The notes below the pieces were generated by a model, which was given only the letters and a program-made list of their open reading frames with translations, was not told the DNA's origin and searched no databases. A program made the position numbers and the translations under genes. Shown piece after piece: positions 1 through 18,000 of a DNA stretch of 64,000 bases. How positions within the stretch are numbered: position 1 is the stretch's first letter; each line of letters begins with the position of its first letter. Origin of the DNA: Pogonophryne albipinna (Eukaryota; Chordata; Actinopteri; Perciformes; Artedidraconidae); NCBI GenBank assembly GCA_028583405.1, contig CM053246.1, positions 10,013,600 to 10,077,599 of the forward strand, given 5' to 3'.

Positions 1-432
1 CAGTGGGAGTCACCGACTCATGAAAGAGACACAGGACGAGCAGGAGTTCTGATGTCAAACACTGGGATTTAATACAAGCATCGGCCGGAGAAATTCACAT
101 CACAAGTCACACAGTCAAAGGTTCTGACTGAACGGATGGTTTGCCATGTCAATTCTGAATCAGCCTATCTCTCGACTAGACCTTTAACTAGTCTACAGAG
201 AGCTAATCAGCATATTGGGGGAAAGTGTACGTGAACACCTGGAGGCACTGAATCACTTATCTGACTCTAATGGCTCTGTGGCCGAGAGTTGACCGGTCAT
301 AAAACTATTAATGTCAACAATAGCTGAAACTTCCCACTCCTTAAGAAAGATAACAGACTTAGGGTTGGTCGTAAAACGTCAACAGGCCGAAAGGTCAAAT
401 ATCTTAAGTAAAGGCAAAATTAATCTCTAACA
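1..432 (-). repeat. 3' LTR of the minus-strand element, truncated by the window edge
   Basis: About 99% identical to 7425-7856; the differences seen are G/A in the first 15 bases, two changes near 135-141 and one near 307. It ends in ...TCTCTAACA at 432. By comparison with the other LTR, about 27 bases are missing to the left of position 1. Confidence 0.85.
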
Positions 433-2529
433 GTCCACTCTTTTTATCATTTATGATAACCTTAAAACATTAGTCTAATAATAATTTGATCAATACTTAA
501 ATCAATAGGCGTCTTCAGATTTGAGTGTGGTCCCACTGTACATCAATTACATCATAAAGTAGAATAAGATTGAAACATTCAACCACAATGATTGATACAG
601 ACAACCACAATAGAAAAATCATCTCTCATCAGTGTTTGATCATCTTTTGTCAAAAGCACAATAATGAACATACATAAAACACAGATGCATAATAGCAAAA
701 ACATCTTCTTTAAAATAATATGTTTTAACATGTAATCATTAATTGATCTCACTTATCAAACTATAAAATCAAAACCAGCTTGCAGTTTAAAGGTTTACTT
801 TAAGGCAATCACTAGTCAAATGCATTTAAAACATAGGATCATAAGAGATCCAGGTGAGGTATAAAATCAGGATCATAACAGATCCAGCTGAGGTATAAAA
901 TCACAGTTAAGGTATAACATTCACAGTTAAGGTATAAAACTCACAGTGGTGATTTGATCAATTGGTAATCTGCAAAGTTACAGTGTCCTCAATTTTAGGA
1001 TTACTTTACGTTTACTTCATTACATATTAAATCAAAGGTAAGGCACTCAGTTTTAATGAAATCAATACCTTCATTTTAATCAAGTACATTGTTCAAAATC
1101 TGAAAGGAAAATTAAACAATTCTCAAAATGTTTAACAATCTGAAAAGGAAAAGTTAGGCAAATATTCAAAGACTTTTGTAAAAACCTGGAAAGGAAGGTT
1201 TAAACATTTAAAACTTGAAACATCATTGTAGGTCTTTCTGTGCATGGATAATACATTGAAGAGTAGTGTTGTTAAGCCTGATTGCTAGACAATTAAGGAT
1301 AGTAACATTATCTGTTATAATATTAGAAATATCTTATTGTTCAATACCTTTATAATCTGAAAATATCAATTAATTTATTTTGTTTAGTGTGAAAGTGTAA
1401 TCTGATCTGACAAAATATATTTATCACCACTATTTAACGCATATCTGTTAATCGGAAATATAAAAAAACAATCATGAATTGTACATCTGTAAACATCTGG
1501 TCATTCAATTCAAATGTTATCTTTGTACAAGAGCTGGAAGAACATGTCCTCCTGACTCCTCCTCCTCCTCTCTTTATGACACAGAATGTCTGGTGTGTAA
1601 AGGCATCCTGATACTGTAGAATTAGCACTGAGGTGCTGATTGGCTCAAAACTCTTCTTCATCAGAGCGCCATATTTCAACCCCCCCCAATTGCTCTGCTT
1701 TTGTGTGGCTCATTCAATGAGCACTGTATGATCCCACCAGTGAAATGGAGGCTCATCTTCCTGCATTCCTTCTGCTATCTGCTTGAGAGCAGTGCAGGCC
1801 TATTCCAAGTGGCACATCCAGATGCCCCCCCCCCCCCGTGATGGGAGAGGTTAGGAAGACATCTGCTCCTCCAAGAAACATGGAACCTTGTATGAAGCCT
1901 TTGAAGCCCTCGCTCATCCTGCAGGGTTGTCTACTTGGGCCCCCCCAGCAGAAAGATGAAGAAGCATCCCATCTCCTCAGAAAGTTGAAGATTAGAATCC
2001 TCTCATCTCGAACGACCTCGTGCCTCCTTGCCCGTGGCTGGGGGTGGTCTCTGCAGCCGGAGAGTGTGACCCTCTCTCTCTGACCCTTGGCCTTCAGAGC
2101 TGTCCTAGTTATTGGGTTAACACTTGATAGGGTTGTTTTCCTGAGTGAAGACAACTCAAGGTAATGGATTAGCACATTATCATTCAATTACAAAAATAGG
2201 ATAGGGCCCTCAGAATTATTTGGGAGCCTTCCTGACACATGCACATGCATAAATGTAAGGTTTGTGTTAGTCATTTAACATGCAATAATCATATACTCAT
2301 CAGTCCAAAGCAGAGAAATGTTATTTTAAGTTAAATGTGAGCTAGTTCCTGTGGATATAACCCCTTCTCAATGATTCTAAATGTTATATTAATTCACCAT
2401 TTACCGTTTGATAAAAGATTAGTTTATCAGAAATACATTTGAAATAAATGTTCCAATATGAAATCAATTACTCAATATAATTGACTCTCCCCTCCCTTTT
2501 CTTACATATGTCACATGTGTAATAACAAG

Positions 2530-2940
2530 TAGGAGTCTATTTAAACATGGTATTGTCTATAAGCTATTAATCGAGAAGACTCAGTATCAGTATGCAACTC
2601 GCAAATATCTTTTCTCTCTTTCCTATCCCTCTCTTCCCTCTTCTCTCTATTCTCTCTTCCACATCTCTCTCTATTCTCTCTTTCTATTCTCTCTTTCTCA
2701 TCCGTCTCTGTTCCTCATCTCTCTCTCATCCTCATCTCTCTCTTTCCTCACTTCCCCATCTCTTTCTATTTTCACTTACCCATCTCTTTCTCTCTTACTT
2801 TCCCATCTCTTTCTTCTCACTTTCCCATCTCTTTCTTCTGTCACTTCTGTTAGATATGAAATAAAACATACGAGTCCATGCAAGCATGGTATAGGTCATA
2901 ATCCATTACTCGAGAAGACTCAGTATCACCTGTGCGCAGC
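2530..2940. repeat. CT-rich low-complexity tract between two diverged direct repeats
   Basis: 2610-2850 is a pyrimidine tract with recurring CATCTCTTTCT-like units. It is flanked by similar ~65-bp segments (about 2530-2600 and 2868-2938), both containing CGAGAAGACTCAGTATCA. No coding sense. Confidence 0.6.
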
Positions 2941-4639
2941 TAACAAAAAAAAACAATTGTGAAAAACATATATTATGCAGGAAATGCATACCTTTGTTAA
3001 AAAACAAAAACAAAGCATAGCCGATTTGGGAGGAAAAGCTTCAATCCTCCTTAACATCTGAGTTACCACTGAATGCATAGCATGAATGATAGTGGGCGTC
3101 TGAGGGTGTCATTACTGAGAAATGTCAAACAAATTCAAAACCTTACATTTGAAAACAGGTTTGCATTCCTCCACTTAAGGTGAAGTTATCATTGGAAACA
3201 ATAAAAACGAACTGTTTTGATGTAGAATCTATAAATTGAATCGTTAGAGCAGAACAGAATGGTTGTATTGTAGCCTGAGTTCCGTGCAGCCTCTAGTTTC
3301 ACCAGGTGGAAACATGGTCCATATAATGTGAATACATGCAGAATTAGACAGTAAGAGGCCCCTGACATTAGGCCTATATTAAAAAATAGTAGGGGCTTTT
3401 AACAGTTTGCCAACTTACAGGCATCCTCTGCATAGCAGTATGAATAGCCTCAAAAACACAAGCAACCCACTCTGTGGTAACGAGAGTCATGTGTCTGACC
3501 CAAATGCCCTAAGTGAAGCCGTTAGTCTCATCTGACTGACCCAAGGGTTGGTGCTGGTGTGACAATGAGGCTTCCAAGTGTTCAAAGCAGATGTCAAGCT
3601 TTCAGTTCATGGCTCGATGGGGGGGAGCAGACCCACGTGAGACAGTATCAATCAACGGCTGTAATGTTCAGTTTGAGGAGCGTCATTCTCTCTGGGAGCA
3701 GGAAATGGTGTCCATTCTCGGACCAGACCATTAATGTCATGTAGAGCAGCCATAGCATCTCTGTGACTGCACTCAGCCGGACTGTAGAAGGGCAGAACTG
3801 GGTGACTCTTAGTGAAGCCGTCCAAGGCCATAGACAAAATGGAACCACGTACTAACAAAAAGGACACAGGGCCATCAATGTCTCTCTTTACCATTGGCCT
3901 AATCATAAAAGAAATCAGTGGGAAAAATGTGGAACACTAATCCATCATGTGAAATGTTGAGTTAATTTAAATAATTACTTATGGGTTGAAATCAAATTAA
4001 CATTAACATTAGAACTAAAGTCAGTTAAAATTGGACTTGCACGGATCAGAATCTAATCAATACACCATTTTCCCAGCACTGTGATGAAAGGATAACCAGC
4101 AGGGATGCAAACTTGTCACCTTTCGGCGAAATTCGCCGTTTTGAATCCAAAATAGGTCGTTTGTGTGATTCATGTAGATCTGCAATAAAAATATTATTGG
4201 GGTATGGGGGGGTCTGGGAACCGGAGTAATCTGCAGCCGCGAGCTGTTATGTGCCATCATGACACGCATGGTGTTCTTTTTTATATATGATAATGAAGCG
4301 CGAGCTGTGTGGTCGAGTCTTCCTGCCTGTCGGCTCTGCTCATGGATGTATAATAAGGCTCTGCTGCTCCGCGAAGATGGTCTAGCTTCAGCAGCCACAT
4401 TACCTACTACGGGTGCGTTCGTTAATATTAACTGTGTGGTCCGGAGTCACTGTGGCACAGACTGGACCGCTGGTGAACAGCTGTTAGAACGGGGCGTTCA
4501 GGTGTTCAGAGCAGAGCTCCCTGTCGGAGCGGCAGAGCGTGATGTGATCTGAAAAATGTTTCTGTCGCAATATTATTTAAGGAATCGTTGAGCTAGCTAA
4601 CTAGCATACATTGTCACTATCTGCTAACGTTAGCTTTAG

Positions 4640-5185
4640 TACTCAGATCTTGTACTTGAGTAAAAGTAGAAGTACCAGAGTGTAGGAATACTATGTTACA
4701 GTAAAAGTACTGCATTCAAAATGTTACTCAAGTAAAAGTATAAAAGTATTCTCATCAAAATATAGTGGAAATAGCGACAATAAAAGTAGTCATTGTGCAG
4801 ATTGGTTTATTTCAGAATAATATATATGATATGTTTTATAATGATTGATCATGAAAGTGTTCTCAAAGCTGGTAAAGGTGCAGCTAGTTTGAATGACTTT
4901 GTATACTGCAGGGTAGCTTGTGGATTTACTCCAGGTGGAACTAAAGTCTGATTCAACACTTGATTATATTCCACATCATTCATCCACATCTGTGAAGTAA
5001 CTAAAGGTATTAAATACATGTAGTGGAGTAGAAATACACCATGTAGGCTACCTCTGAACTGTAGAGGAGAAGAAGAATACGTAGCAAAACATTTAAATAC
5101 TTAAATAAAGTACAAGTATCTCAAAATTGTACCCAAGTATAGTACTAGTTGAGTTTATGAACTTAGTTACTTAACACCAGTGGCT
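4640..5185. mobile_element. Non-autonomous DNA element of the ACTTGAGTAAAAGTA type
   Basis: Repeated ACTTGAGTAAAAGTA/ACTCAAGTAAAAGTA motifs and an end reading ...AGTTACTTAACACCAGTGG match a very abundant fish repeat usually classed as hAT-derived. It lies inside the minus-strand LTR element and so inserted into that lineage. The left border is not clear. Confidence 0.5.
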
Positions 5186-7376
5186 ATACAGATAGAAAGA
5201 CTAAGCCTTGCACAGAGGCATGAAAATACATTTTTTTCAAAATGCTCAACAGTGCTGCCAAAATTATAAACTGACTGCTACACAATTAAAATAAATGCTT
5301 TTATATATTTCTATTAAATGTGACTCTTTAGCGTTTCTGTTATTATTACCACTGCTGCTTTAGTTGTTTTAGTTGCTCTGTCTGTTCGCATTTGGAAGTC
5401 TCATGATTTATGGGCATGTGAAGGAGAGGCCCAGGGAAAACAACATCTATCTTGGAACTGCAATTACTTATCTTAAAGAGATTGCACCATCATACTCCTT
5501 TTCAAAAAAAAAAAATCTCAATTTATTTAGCACATTTAATTATGCACACAATAAAGACCTCAACAAATATAATTGATCCTGGCTTAACCAGCGACCTTTA
5601 CTCTATTGTTCATAAGCTCAGTAGTTTAACAACTATTAGAATTGTAGTAATGTCTGTAGACCAATTGTACTAGAAATAATTTGAAACAGTTTAATAAAGA
5701 ATGTTAAACTATATTTAAAAACTGTAATTGAACTTCAACTTATATCAATGATCTGATTCCAGTGGCCAGTTGGAATAGACAATCAACAAAGTTTCCATTT
5801 TGCAGCAACAGCGCAAAAGGTTTCAACCACAATTAGTATTATGTCTGAGTCTAGTTCTGTCTTATCTGCTTTGTTTCGGAATGTGTTCAATACACTACGT
5901 TTTTTATTCATTATTACCATACAATACATAGATTAAGAATAAATGAAACAAATAATACAACATTGACCTATTTGAGCAGACAGATTTTTTGCAACCCTGA
6001 TCTCCTCAGGCCGGTATTTACGACCAGCAGTGATGCCTCTGATGGTCTCAGGGTGTCAGACAGATGCAGGACATAAAAACACTCTTTTGCTATTTATTTT
6101 CCTTTTGCAGCACATTTATAATATAATATATAATTTTGCTTTACATCTTTACATTATTTATTTTTCTCAAGTCATTTACTTTTGGTGAGATAACTAAAGT
6201 TTAGTTCATTTTACCCTGGCTATGGACTGATTCATTATTAGTTATTACAAAGCATACACAAGACGGCGGGTAGGCAAACCAATATAGAAACAATTAGACA
6301 AACAAACATGAACTCGCAATAAACACCAGCGTGACAGCAAAGTTCATCCAGCTCAATTTAGTCCGAATTAGGAGGTTTTCAGAGGGGGTAGAGAATTATA
6401 GAAATGGAGCACCTGCTCGCGCATCCACCCTTGTACAAGTGTTAAGATCGTGCCTGAAGACCGTCCAACACCACTACTCTATTCTAGTGGCGCTATGATC
6501 CCCCGACCAGGAGAACATAGACTTTTTCCGCTACCCTTTCTCTCCAACAAAAGTACAGTTAACTGTAGTCCTACACGACCAGCCTATACACCCACCATCG
6601 AGTTCATCACCACGATGAAACACAGTTTTGTTTCTACGCTTGCTTGCCACTGCCCACCCGTGATCAATTAGCCTATAATTTTATGTATGCACCCCGGATC
6701 GCCACCAGCTGGTCCAGCAACGTAGGGAACGCTTCCAAGCAACGTAGAAAATGTTCTTCCAGCAGAGTAGAGAGCTGTGGCGCATTGGGTGATGCACGCA
6801 CCTCGTGCTGCCCCAGCCTTACCAGCAATGCAGAAGATGGTCACAGACAACGAGTGCTTTTAGACCATCTCGTTTTTAATAGAGACGGCGGTGGTGTGAG
6901 TTAAAGCTTATAGACAAAAGCTGTGACTTTCTTCCTCTCAGCTGCACGGCTGCAGCCACCCAGACACGGGGGGATGTTTACACACACCCCCGCGGCTGCT
7001 GCTGGAGCCGTGCTCACAGAGGCGATAGGGGGAATATCTCTGGCTGCTTATTTTTAACTGCTGTGTTGGCCGCTGAAACCCCCAGAATTCGGCGATTTTT
7101 CCAATACAAATCTTTACATTGTTTTCATACAGAAGCTCCACTTTACTGATGTATTTCTTTAAGGTTTCTCTGAACATAAGCTGTGCGTGCTTGTATGGTA
7201 CTTCCGTCCCAAGCAGCTACACAGAGGCAATCAGCCAAATGTTCATTAACCAAAAATGAAACACAACCGCTCAGTTTCACAGGTAATTTTAGGATACCGT
7301 CAATCACAGATTCTGGTAAGGCAATGTCCAAATGTGGATTTGAAATTACACTTACCAGTTCTGAAGATATGTTGGT

Positions 7377-7394
7377 ATCCTGCCGACAACGCCA
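7377..7394 (-). promoter_or_regulatory. Primer binding site, tRNA-Ser-like
   Basis: On the minus strand this reads TGGCGTTGTCGGCAGGAT. From memory of vertebrate tRNA-Ser 3' ends (CCA plus acceptor and T arm), 17 of 18 positions pair. It starts three bases inside the 5' LTR, which fixes the element's orientation. Confidence 0.65.
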
Positions 7395-7397
7395 ATT

Positions 7398-7856
7398 TGT
7401 AAGGGAAACTTCTGTGTAGCAATGCAGTGGGAGTCACCAACTCATGAAAGAGACACAGGACGAGCAGGAGTTCTGATGTCAAACACTGGGATTTAATACA
7501 AGCATCGGCCGGAGAAATTCACATCACAAGTCACACAGTCAAAGGTTCTGACTGCACGGGTGGTTTGCCATGTCAATTCTGAATCAGCCTATCTCTCGAC
7601 TAGACCTTTAACTAGTCTACAGAGAGCTAATCAGCATATTGGGGGAAAGTGTACGTGAACACCTGGAGGCACTGAATCACTTATCTGACTCTAATGGCTC
7701 TGTGGCCGAGAGTTGACCGGTCATAAATCTATTAATGTCAACAATAGCTGAAACTTCCCACTCCTTAAGAAAGATAACAGACTTAGGGTTGGTCGTAAAA
7801 CGTCAACAGGCCGAAAGGTCAAATATCTTAAGTAAAGGCAAAATTAATCTCTAACA
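7398..7856 (-). repeat. 5' LTR of the minus-strand element
   Basis: 459 bp, TG at one end and CA at the other. I placed its inner border at 7398 rather than at the start of the match to position 1, because this puts the primer binding site three bases inside, the usual retroelement spacing. Its outer end directly meets the AGT microsatellite. Confidence 0.75.
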
Positions 7857-12592
<4,736 letters not shown>

Positions 12593-13894
12593 ATGGCACT
12601 CCGGTGGATCGTTCTGTTCTTTGGGCTGGGACTGGTAAGTGTGAAAAATTAACAATCGTATTGATCTCCAGGGCTTCAATTAGAGTCACTACAGTTATAT
12701 AGGAAAACATTTAAAATATTAAATGTAATTTATATGTAATATAATAATTTATATTAAATATAATTTAAATTAAATACATTTTTTAATTAAATAGTATATC
12801 AATCATAAAACTTTCCCATTTAATTACTTTAAGAGAAAAAAATGCAATATGCAAATTATGCATTTGTGCTAATTTGCACAAATGTCCGATATAAATGGGA
12901 ACGTTGAACAAGCCATGTTCAATTTACTTGTTTTATTTTGTTGACATATGAAATCAAATAGCTTTTACAATGGGACTTTTGGATATGTCTTTTGCTTGCT
13001 CTATAAATCACAATATGCTGCCAGGAACAACTAATTATTTTTGGGGTAAAAAATGTTGTATAAATCAGGTTATGAACAATTTATGAAGAAACCCCTCTGT
13101 GAAACGTTCAGATACATGGATGCAGTGGCTTGCAAAAGTATTTTACTCCCTTGAAATGTATCGGAGATGTCTGGATTACAAAGTATTCTTAGAAATGTAT
13201 CCAGTCCGTTTTTCTTAAAGAAAACTCATATGATCCAGCAGTACATTTTCAACGCCAAAATGAATGATCTGTTAGCCAATGGGGTAAGTATCTACCAACT
13301 CGGCACACTGTTGGGGGGATTTCTGACTTCTTGGCAGATTTGCTCCAGGTTCTTCACATTGGTTGCATGACTCTTGTGGATTGCAGCTTTCAAACAGCAC
13401 CACGGTCTCTCAATGGGATAGAGATCTGGACTTTCACTTAGCCACTGTAGGACCTGTTTGTTGTGATTGACAATGTCATTATTAGTATGAAACGTTTTCT
13501 TACATGTTGTGTTTTATATGCAAATAAGCCATTATGTAATGCTGACTGTGGGTGAATTTAGGAGAAATCTACAGACCAAAAATAGTTAGTAATCACCTAA
13601 ATGTGTATGTTGGATGTTTTCAAACTAGTCTGAAAGAAGAAAAAACTCTTAAAATGGACCAGTGCATATAAAAACATGAAAAAAAAAAAGTTAAATTGTT
13701 GTCAGTACATTTCTTCAATCATGTCATGAATAATCTTGATTAATTTATATTCTAATGTATGTTGTTTTTAGGCAGCAGCTAAGCTAACAGGAGATACAGG
13801 TGAGGCACATATTATGATGTTTTTGGGTTTAAAGTGTTTTAGTCAGGTGGGGTTAAGATGACAAAACACACAGAGACACACACACGCACACACA

Positions 13895-13971
<77 letters not shown>

Positions 13972-15004
13972 ACCACATTTATATTCCACCAAATGCTTTA
14001 ATGTGCTGTTGTTTCTGAGTATGAAAATATATGTGACATGTTTAGGTTAACATGCCTCAGGTCTATGCTAACTGCACCAGTACATTAATAATTGCGTTAA
14101 TAATATCGTACTGTAATCCCATATTTGAGCTTCATATTATTGACTCTACAGAAACTGATGTGGATGAAGGCCATGACTGGGACATATTTAACATCAATAA
14201 AGGTGTGTGGACACATTTATTTGTTTTTCTTTGTTGTATAATTTGTCCATGTCTCTGAGGATATTAATATACCAATACCATTTATCTGTGCAGCGGGTGG
14301 GCTGGATCTGCTGGAGGGAGACATCGATCTGGAGGAGGTGAGCCCGTCTGAGTATGACTTTATATCTGCACACACAAAATGATATACTGAAAAGAGAGCA
14401 TCCATACTCAGCTTATCACCGATAGCGATCAGAAAAATTGTAAATAGATTTATTTTCATATTATATTCATTCACATATATAGGGCTGTCACCATATCAGA
14501 TTTGCACTCCATGATTATCATTGCCAAAATAATAAAGGAATAATTGATATTATTGTGATATTTATAGATAATTTAAAACAGAAATAATAATGATATCAGG
14601 CAAAAACTGCACAAATGTTGATTGTGCATTTTCCCTCTTTTTTCGGCAATTCATTCGACTATATTTGTTTAGAATTATTTATATTTCGTTTATTATTAAT
14701 CATTTGTATATTATTAATAAAGACATAAAAACAATTCTGTGATTCTGTTATAATGAAGATCATAAGGCTTTAATGTAACAGAATACCCTCCAAGGGAATC
14801 TAATTTGCATGCAATCTAGCAAAGCTAACAATTTAAGAACATCATTTAAAGTGAGAATGTTCTTGTTGGTGCTTTTTCTTTATCTATTTCTATTGTTTAC
14901 ATGTTGTTCTCTTCACTGATATCAGTCAGTCAACAGAAACTCCATTATAGGAGACAAGTACCGCTGGCCAACAACAATCCCCTACTACCTGGAGGACAGT
15001 CTGG
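12593..15004 (+). CDS. mep1b: Meprin exons 1-5: signal peptide, propeptide, start of mature protease
   Basis: Exon 1 encodes [14 protein letters not shown], a hydrophobic signal sequence, and ends at GTAAGT. Exons 2-4 are tiny (28, 51 and 44 nt) and encode an acidic propeptide ending ...GDIDLEE. Exon 5 begins the catalytic domain ([13 protein letters not shown]). The ATG is chosen because it opens the signal peptide in GCAGCCATGG context and a splice donor follows in frame. Confidence 0.85.
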
Positions 15005-18000
15005 GTAAGACACAAACATAACCCTGTCATGTCATTATGGATAACAACAAATTGGAATGTTTTTTAATCTTTGTCTTATACTCTGCAGATATGAATGCAA
15101 AGGGAGTAATCCTGAAGGCATTTGACCAGTACAGACTGAAGACCTGCATTGACTTCTCTCCATGGAAAGGAGAGGAGAACTACATCTCTGTGTTCAAAGG
15201 GAGCGGGTGAGCGCAGTGTTTGGTCCATTTAAACAAACCAGAACTATCTCAGTGCTGATTCCATGCCTGCTGGGGAAATGTGTCCCAACATATGTCAAGG
15301 CAAACACTACATTCCAACCAAATGTTTGAGATACCCTAATACTTTTAGAAATGCCATAGGCCAAACAAAAATGAATGTGAAGGAGGTTTCTTGTGACAAA
15401 CCCAGAGAGAATTACACCCCTTAGCTCTACAGAACCTTTTAGGATCTTTCCGCTCCGTTTGGGTTTTTGGTGCACAACCTAAACAGTTTACAGTGAAATA
15501 GCTAAAATAAACTAACTATACGCTAAACACGCTATACCCCATCAGCAAAAACACGTGGGTTTGCTATCCTGGCTCCAAAATGGTGGAATGAGCTCCCCAT
15601 TGACATCAGGACAGCAGATAGCTTACACACCTTCCGGCGCAGACTGAAAACTCATCTCTTTCGACTCCACTTTGAGCGATAGAATTACTAACAAAGCACT
15701 TATATACTAATAAAGAACTGGCTTATCTAAAGCCAGTTGAGTAGCACTTGAAATGTTTTTGCTCTATGAAACCTGATGTACTTATATCATTCTGTTTTCT
15801 TCAAGTTTGTATTTTGTTGGTATTGTAAGTCGCTTTGGATAAAAGCGTCAGCTAAATGTAATGTAATGTAATGTAACTATCCAGCACCTAAGATGAACAT
15901 TTTGGCCACAAGATCCTTCTCTGGGATTGATTGAAACCAAATAATTTGGAAAAGGATCTAGAATTTTTTATTATTATTATGAAAAACTCATTTGGTATAG
16001 CGAGAACGCACAGATAGATAGAATGGGAGGGATGAAACCCTCTTTATAGTCACACATGCAGAGCACACAGCACACACAGTGACATGTGTTCTCTGCATTT
16101 AACCCATCCTAGTACCAGGAGTCTTGTACTAGGAGCAGTGGGCAGCTATTGTACAGCGCCCAGGGAGCAATTGGATGTGGGGGGGGCCGGTGCCTTGCTC
16201 AAGGGCACCACGCCAGGGCAGGAGGTGAAGTCCACACTCCATATTTGGTGTCTTAGTCTGGTCGGGGACTTGAACCGGCAACCCTACAGCTCACAGTCCA
16301 AGCCCCTACTGACTGAGCCGCTGCCGGATAGGCAGGTATAACAAACAGGACTTTCAGCCAGGAGACCACTGTTTGTCTCATTTGTGAAACCAAAAGTCAA
16401 CTTGCCAAATGTTGTCCAGTAGGTATGAGAATGTGTTGGTCCGTCAGTGTTTTGCACATAGAATTTCAACAAAAACCTAATCAAAGTGCAGAATAATTTC
16501 CAGGATAATGTGCTATTATTTCAGGTTTATGTCAGTTTTCTGATACTGGATCACTGCATGTCTTATTGAATATTAAATATACATAAACATAAACACAAAC
16601 AACCTCTCTTGACAAACAAAAGAGCATATACATTAAAGTAACACAGTATCTTCTAAGCTCGATCCAGGAGAGCTTCCCATGTTTTGTTATCCTCCTAATG
16701 ACAGATGTCTCCCTTCGCTTAAAAGACTATAAAGTGAAATGTGCACGTTGTGTTTTCCGTAGATGCTACTCCTCTGTAGGAAACCAGCGAGTGGGGAAGC
16801 AGCAGCTATCCATAGGTAGAAACTGTGATCGCCTAGGAACCGTTGAGCACGAGTTCCTGCACGCTCTTGGCTTCTGGCACGAGCAGTCCAGAGCTGACCG
16901 CGATGATTACGTTGACATCATGTGGGATCGCATCGAACCTGGTAACATTCATCTGCAACACCTTTAACTACAGCTCGCTTAAAATGGTGGATACTCATGC
17001 AGGGACTTTATACAATATGAGTACACAAACTATAAAGTGGTTCAGATATGAGTCCTGTTTTTGGTTTCACGTCCACGACATTTGACACATGTATTTACGC
17101 TTAAAACATCAGATAATATCTAGAGAATATTCTGCTTTTCTTATTTTCTGTGATCTTCTGAAATCCAATGGAAAAACCAAATTGCCAGAATTGCTTTATG
17201 TCGAGGGAACCCTTGTGATGCTAACTTCCGGGTCGGTCTACAAAAATACGTCATCACTGCCGGCTCTTGTATCTCCTATGTTATTTTCTCCTTAAACATT
17301 TATGCTACCTGAATACAACAAAGTTCTGAATTCAGCCTCATCTTCTTCAATTTCCCAGGTAAAGAGCACAACTTTAAAACATACGACGACACAGTGTCCA
17401 GCGCTCTGGGCGTTGCCTATGACTACGGCTCTGTGATGCACTACAGCAAGACTTCCTTCAACATCGCCTCCGAGCCCACCATCGTCACCAAGATCCCGCA
17501 CTTCATGGACGTGATTGGTCAGAGGATGAGCTTCAGTGCTAGTGACCTCACCAAGCTCAACAACCTCTACAACTGCAGTGAGTCCATTTGGCCATCAAAG
17601 TTTAAATGAAGCATAAAACCTGAACTTTGAGAGTTCAACAATCAATAACCCAAATTAGGTCAAAAAATATTATTTGTGTGAGGTACAAGTAAGGTCAGAC
17701 TTATCTGGTGTACACTGATGCTTATATACTGTTCTGTCATTCTAATGACTGACATCTATCTCCTTGACTGCTATATCCTTAGTGGCCTCTAGGGACAGGC
17801 AAGTGCATTCCTAAAATGTCTGTGTTAGGCTTCCGTTCTGCCATTTTGTTTGAGAGCCGCATGGGGAACAGGTCCCTGACTCTATCTGTCTCCATCCGGT
17901 TATTTTCACCCTTGAGAAGGCATAATCTGTGAGTACATTTGTTTAGGGAAACATTTTGTATAATGTGCTACTTATATTTTTGCATCTCATGTAACATTTA

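Larger units (their letters stand above)
1..7856 (-). mobile_element. LTR retroelement, minus strand, no recognisable coding capacity
   Basis: Two direct repeats (1-432 and 7425-7856) differ at about four of 432 positions and bound about 7 kb. On the minus strand the 5' LTR is 7398-7856, with TG...CA ends. It is followed after three bases by a primer binding site resembling the tRNA-Ser 3' end, then by a splice-donor-like GGTAAGTG near 7350-7358. A purine-rich stretch lies on the minus strand just inside the other LTR (433-450). The interior has only short minus-strand open frames (longest 144 codons at 1753-2187), none recognisable as gag, pol or env. I infer a non-autonomous, LARD-like element or an internally replaced endogenous retroelement. 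The outer part of the 3' LTR lies left of the window, so the target duplication cannot be seen. Confidence 0.75.

Noticed and set aside
1753..2187. 144-codon minus-strand frame inside the LTR element as a possible gag or captured gene
   Set aside because: No recognisable motif, mixed low-complexity composition, Pro/Gly from homopolymer runs; probably chance.
3648..3906. Overlapping minus-strand frames suspected to be pol remnants
   Set aside because: Read for RT, RNase H or integrase motifs and found none I could defend.
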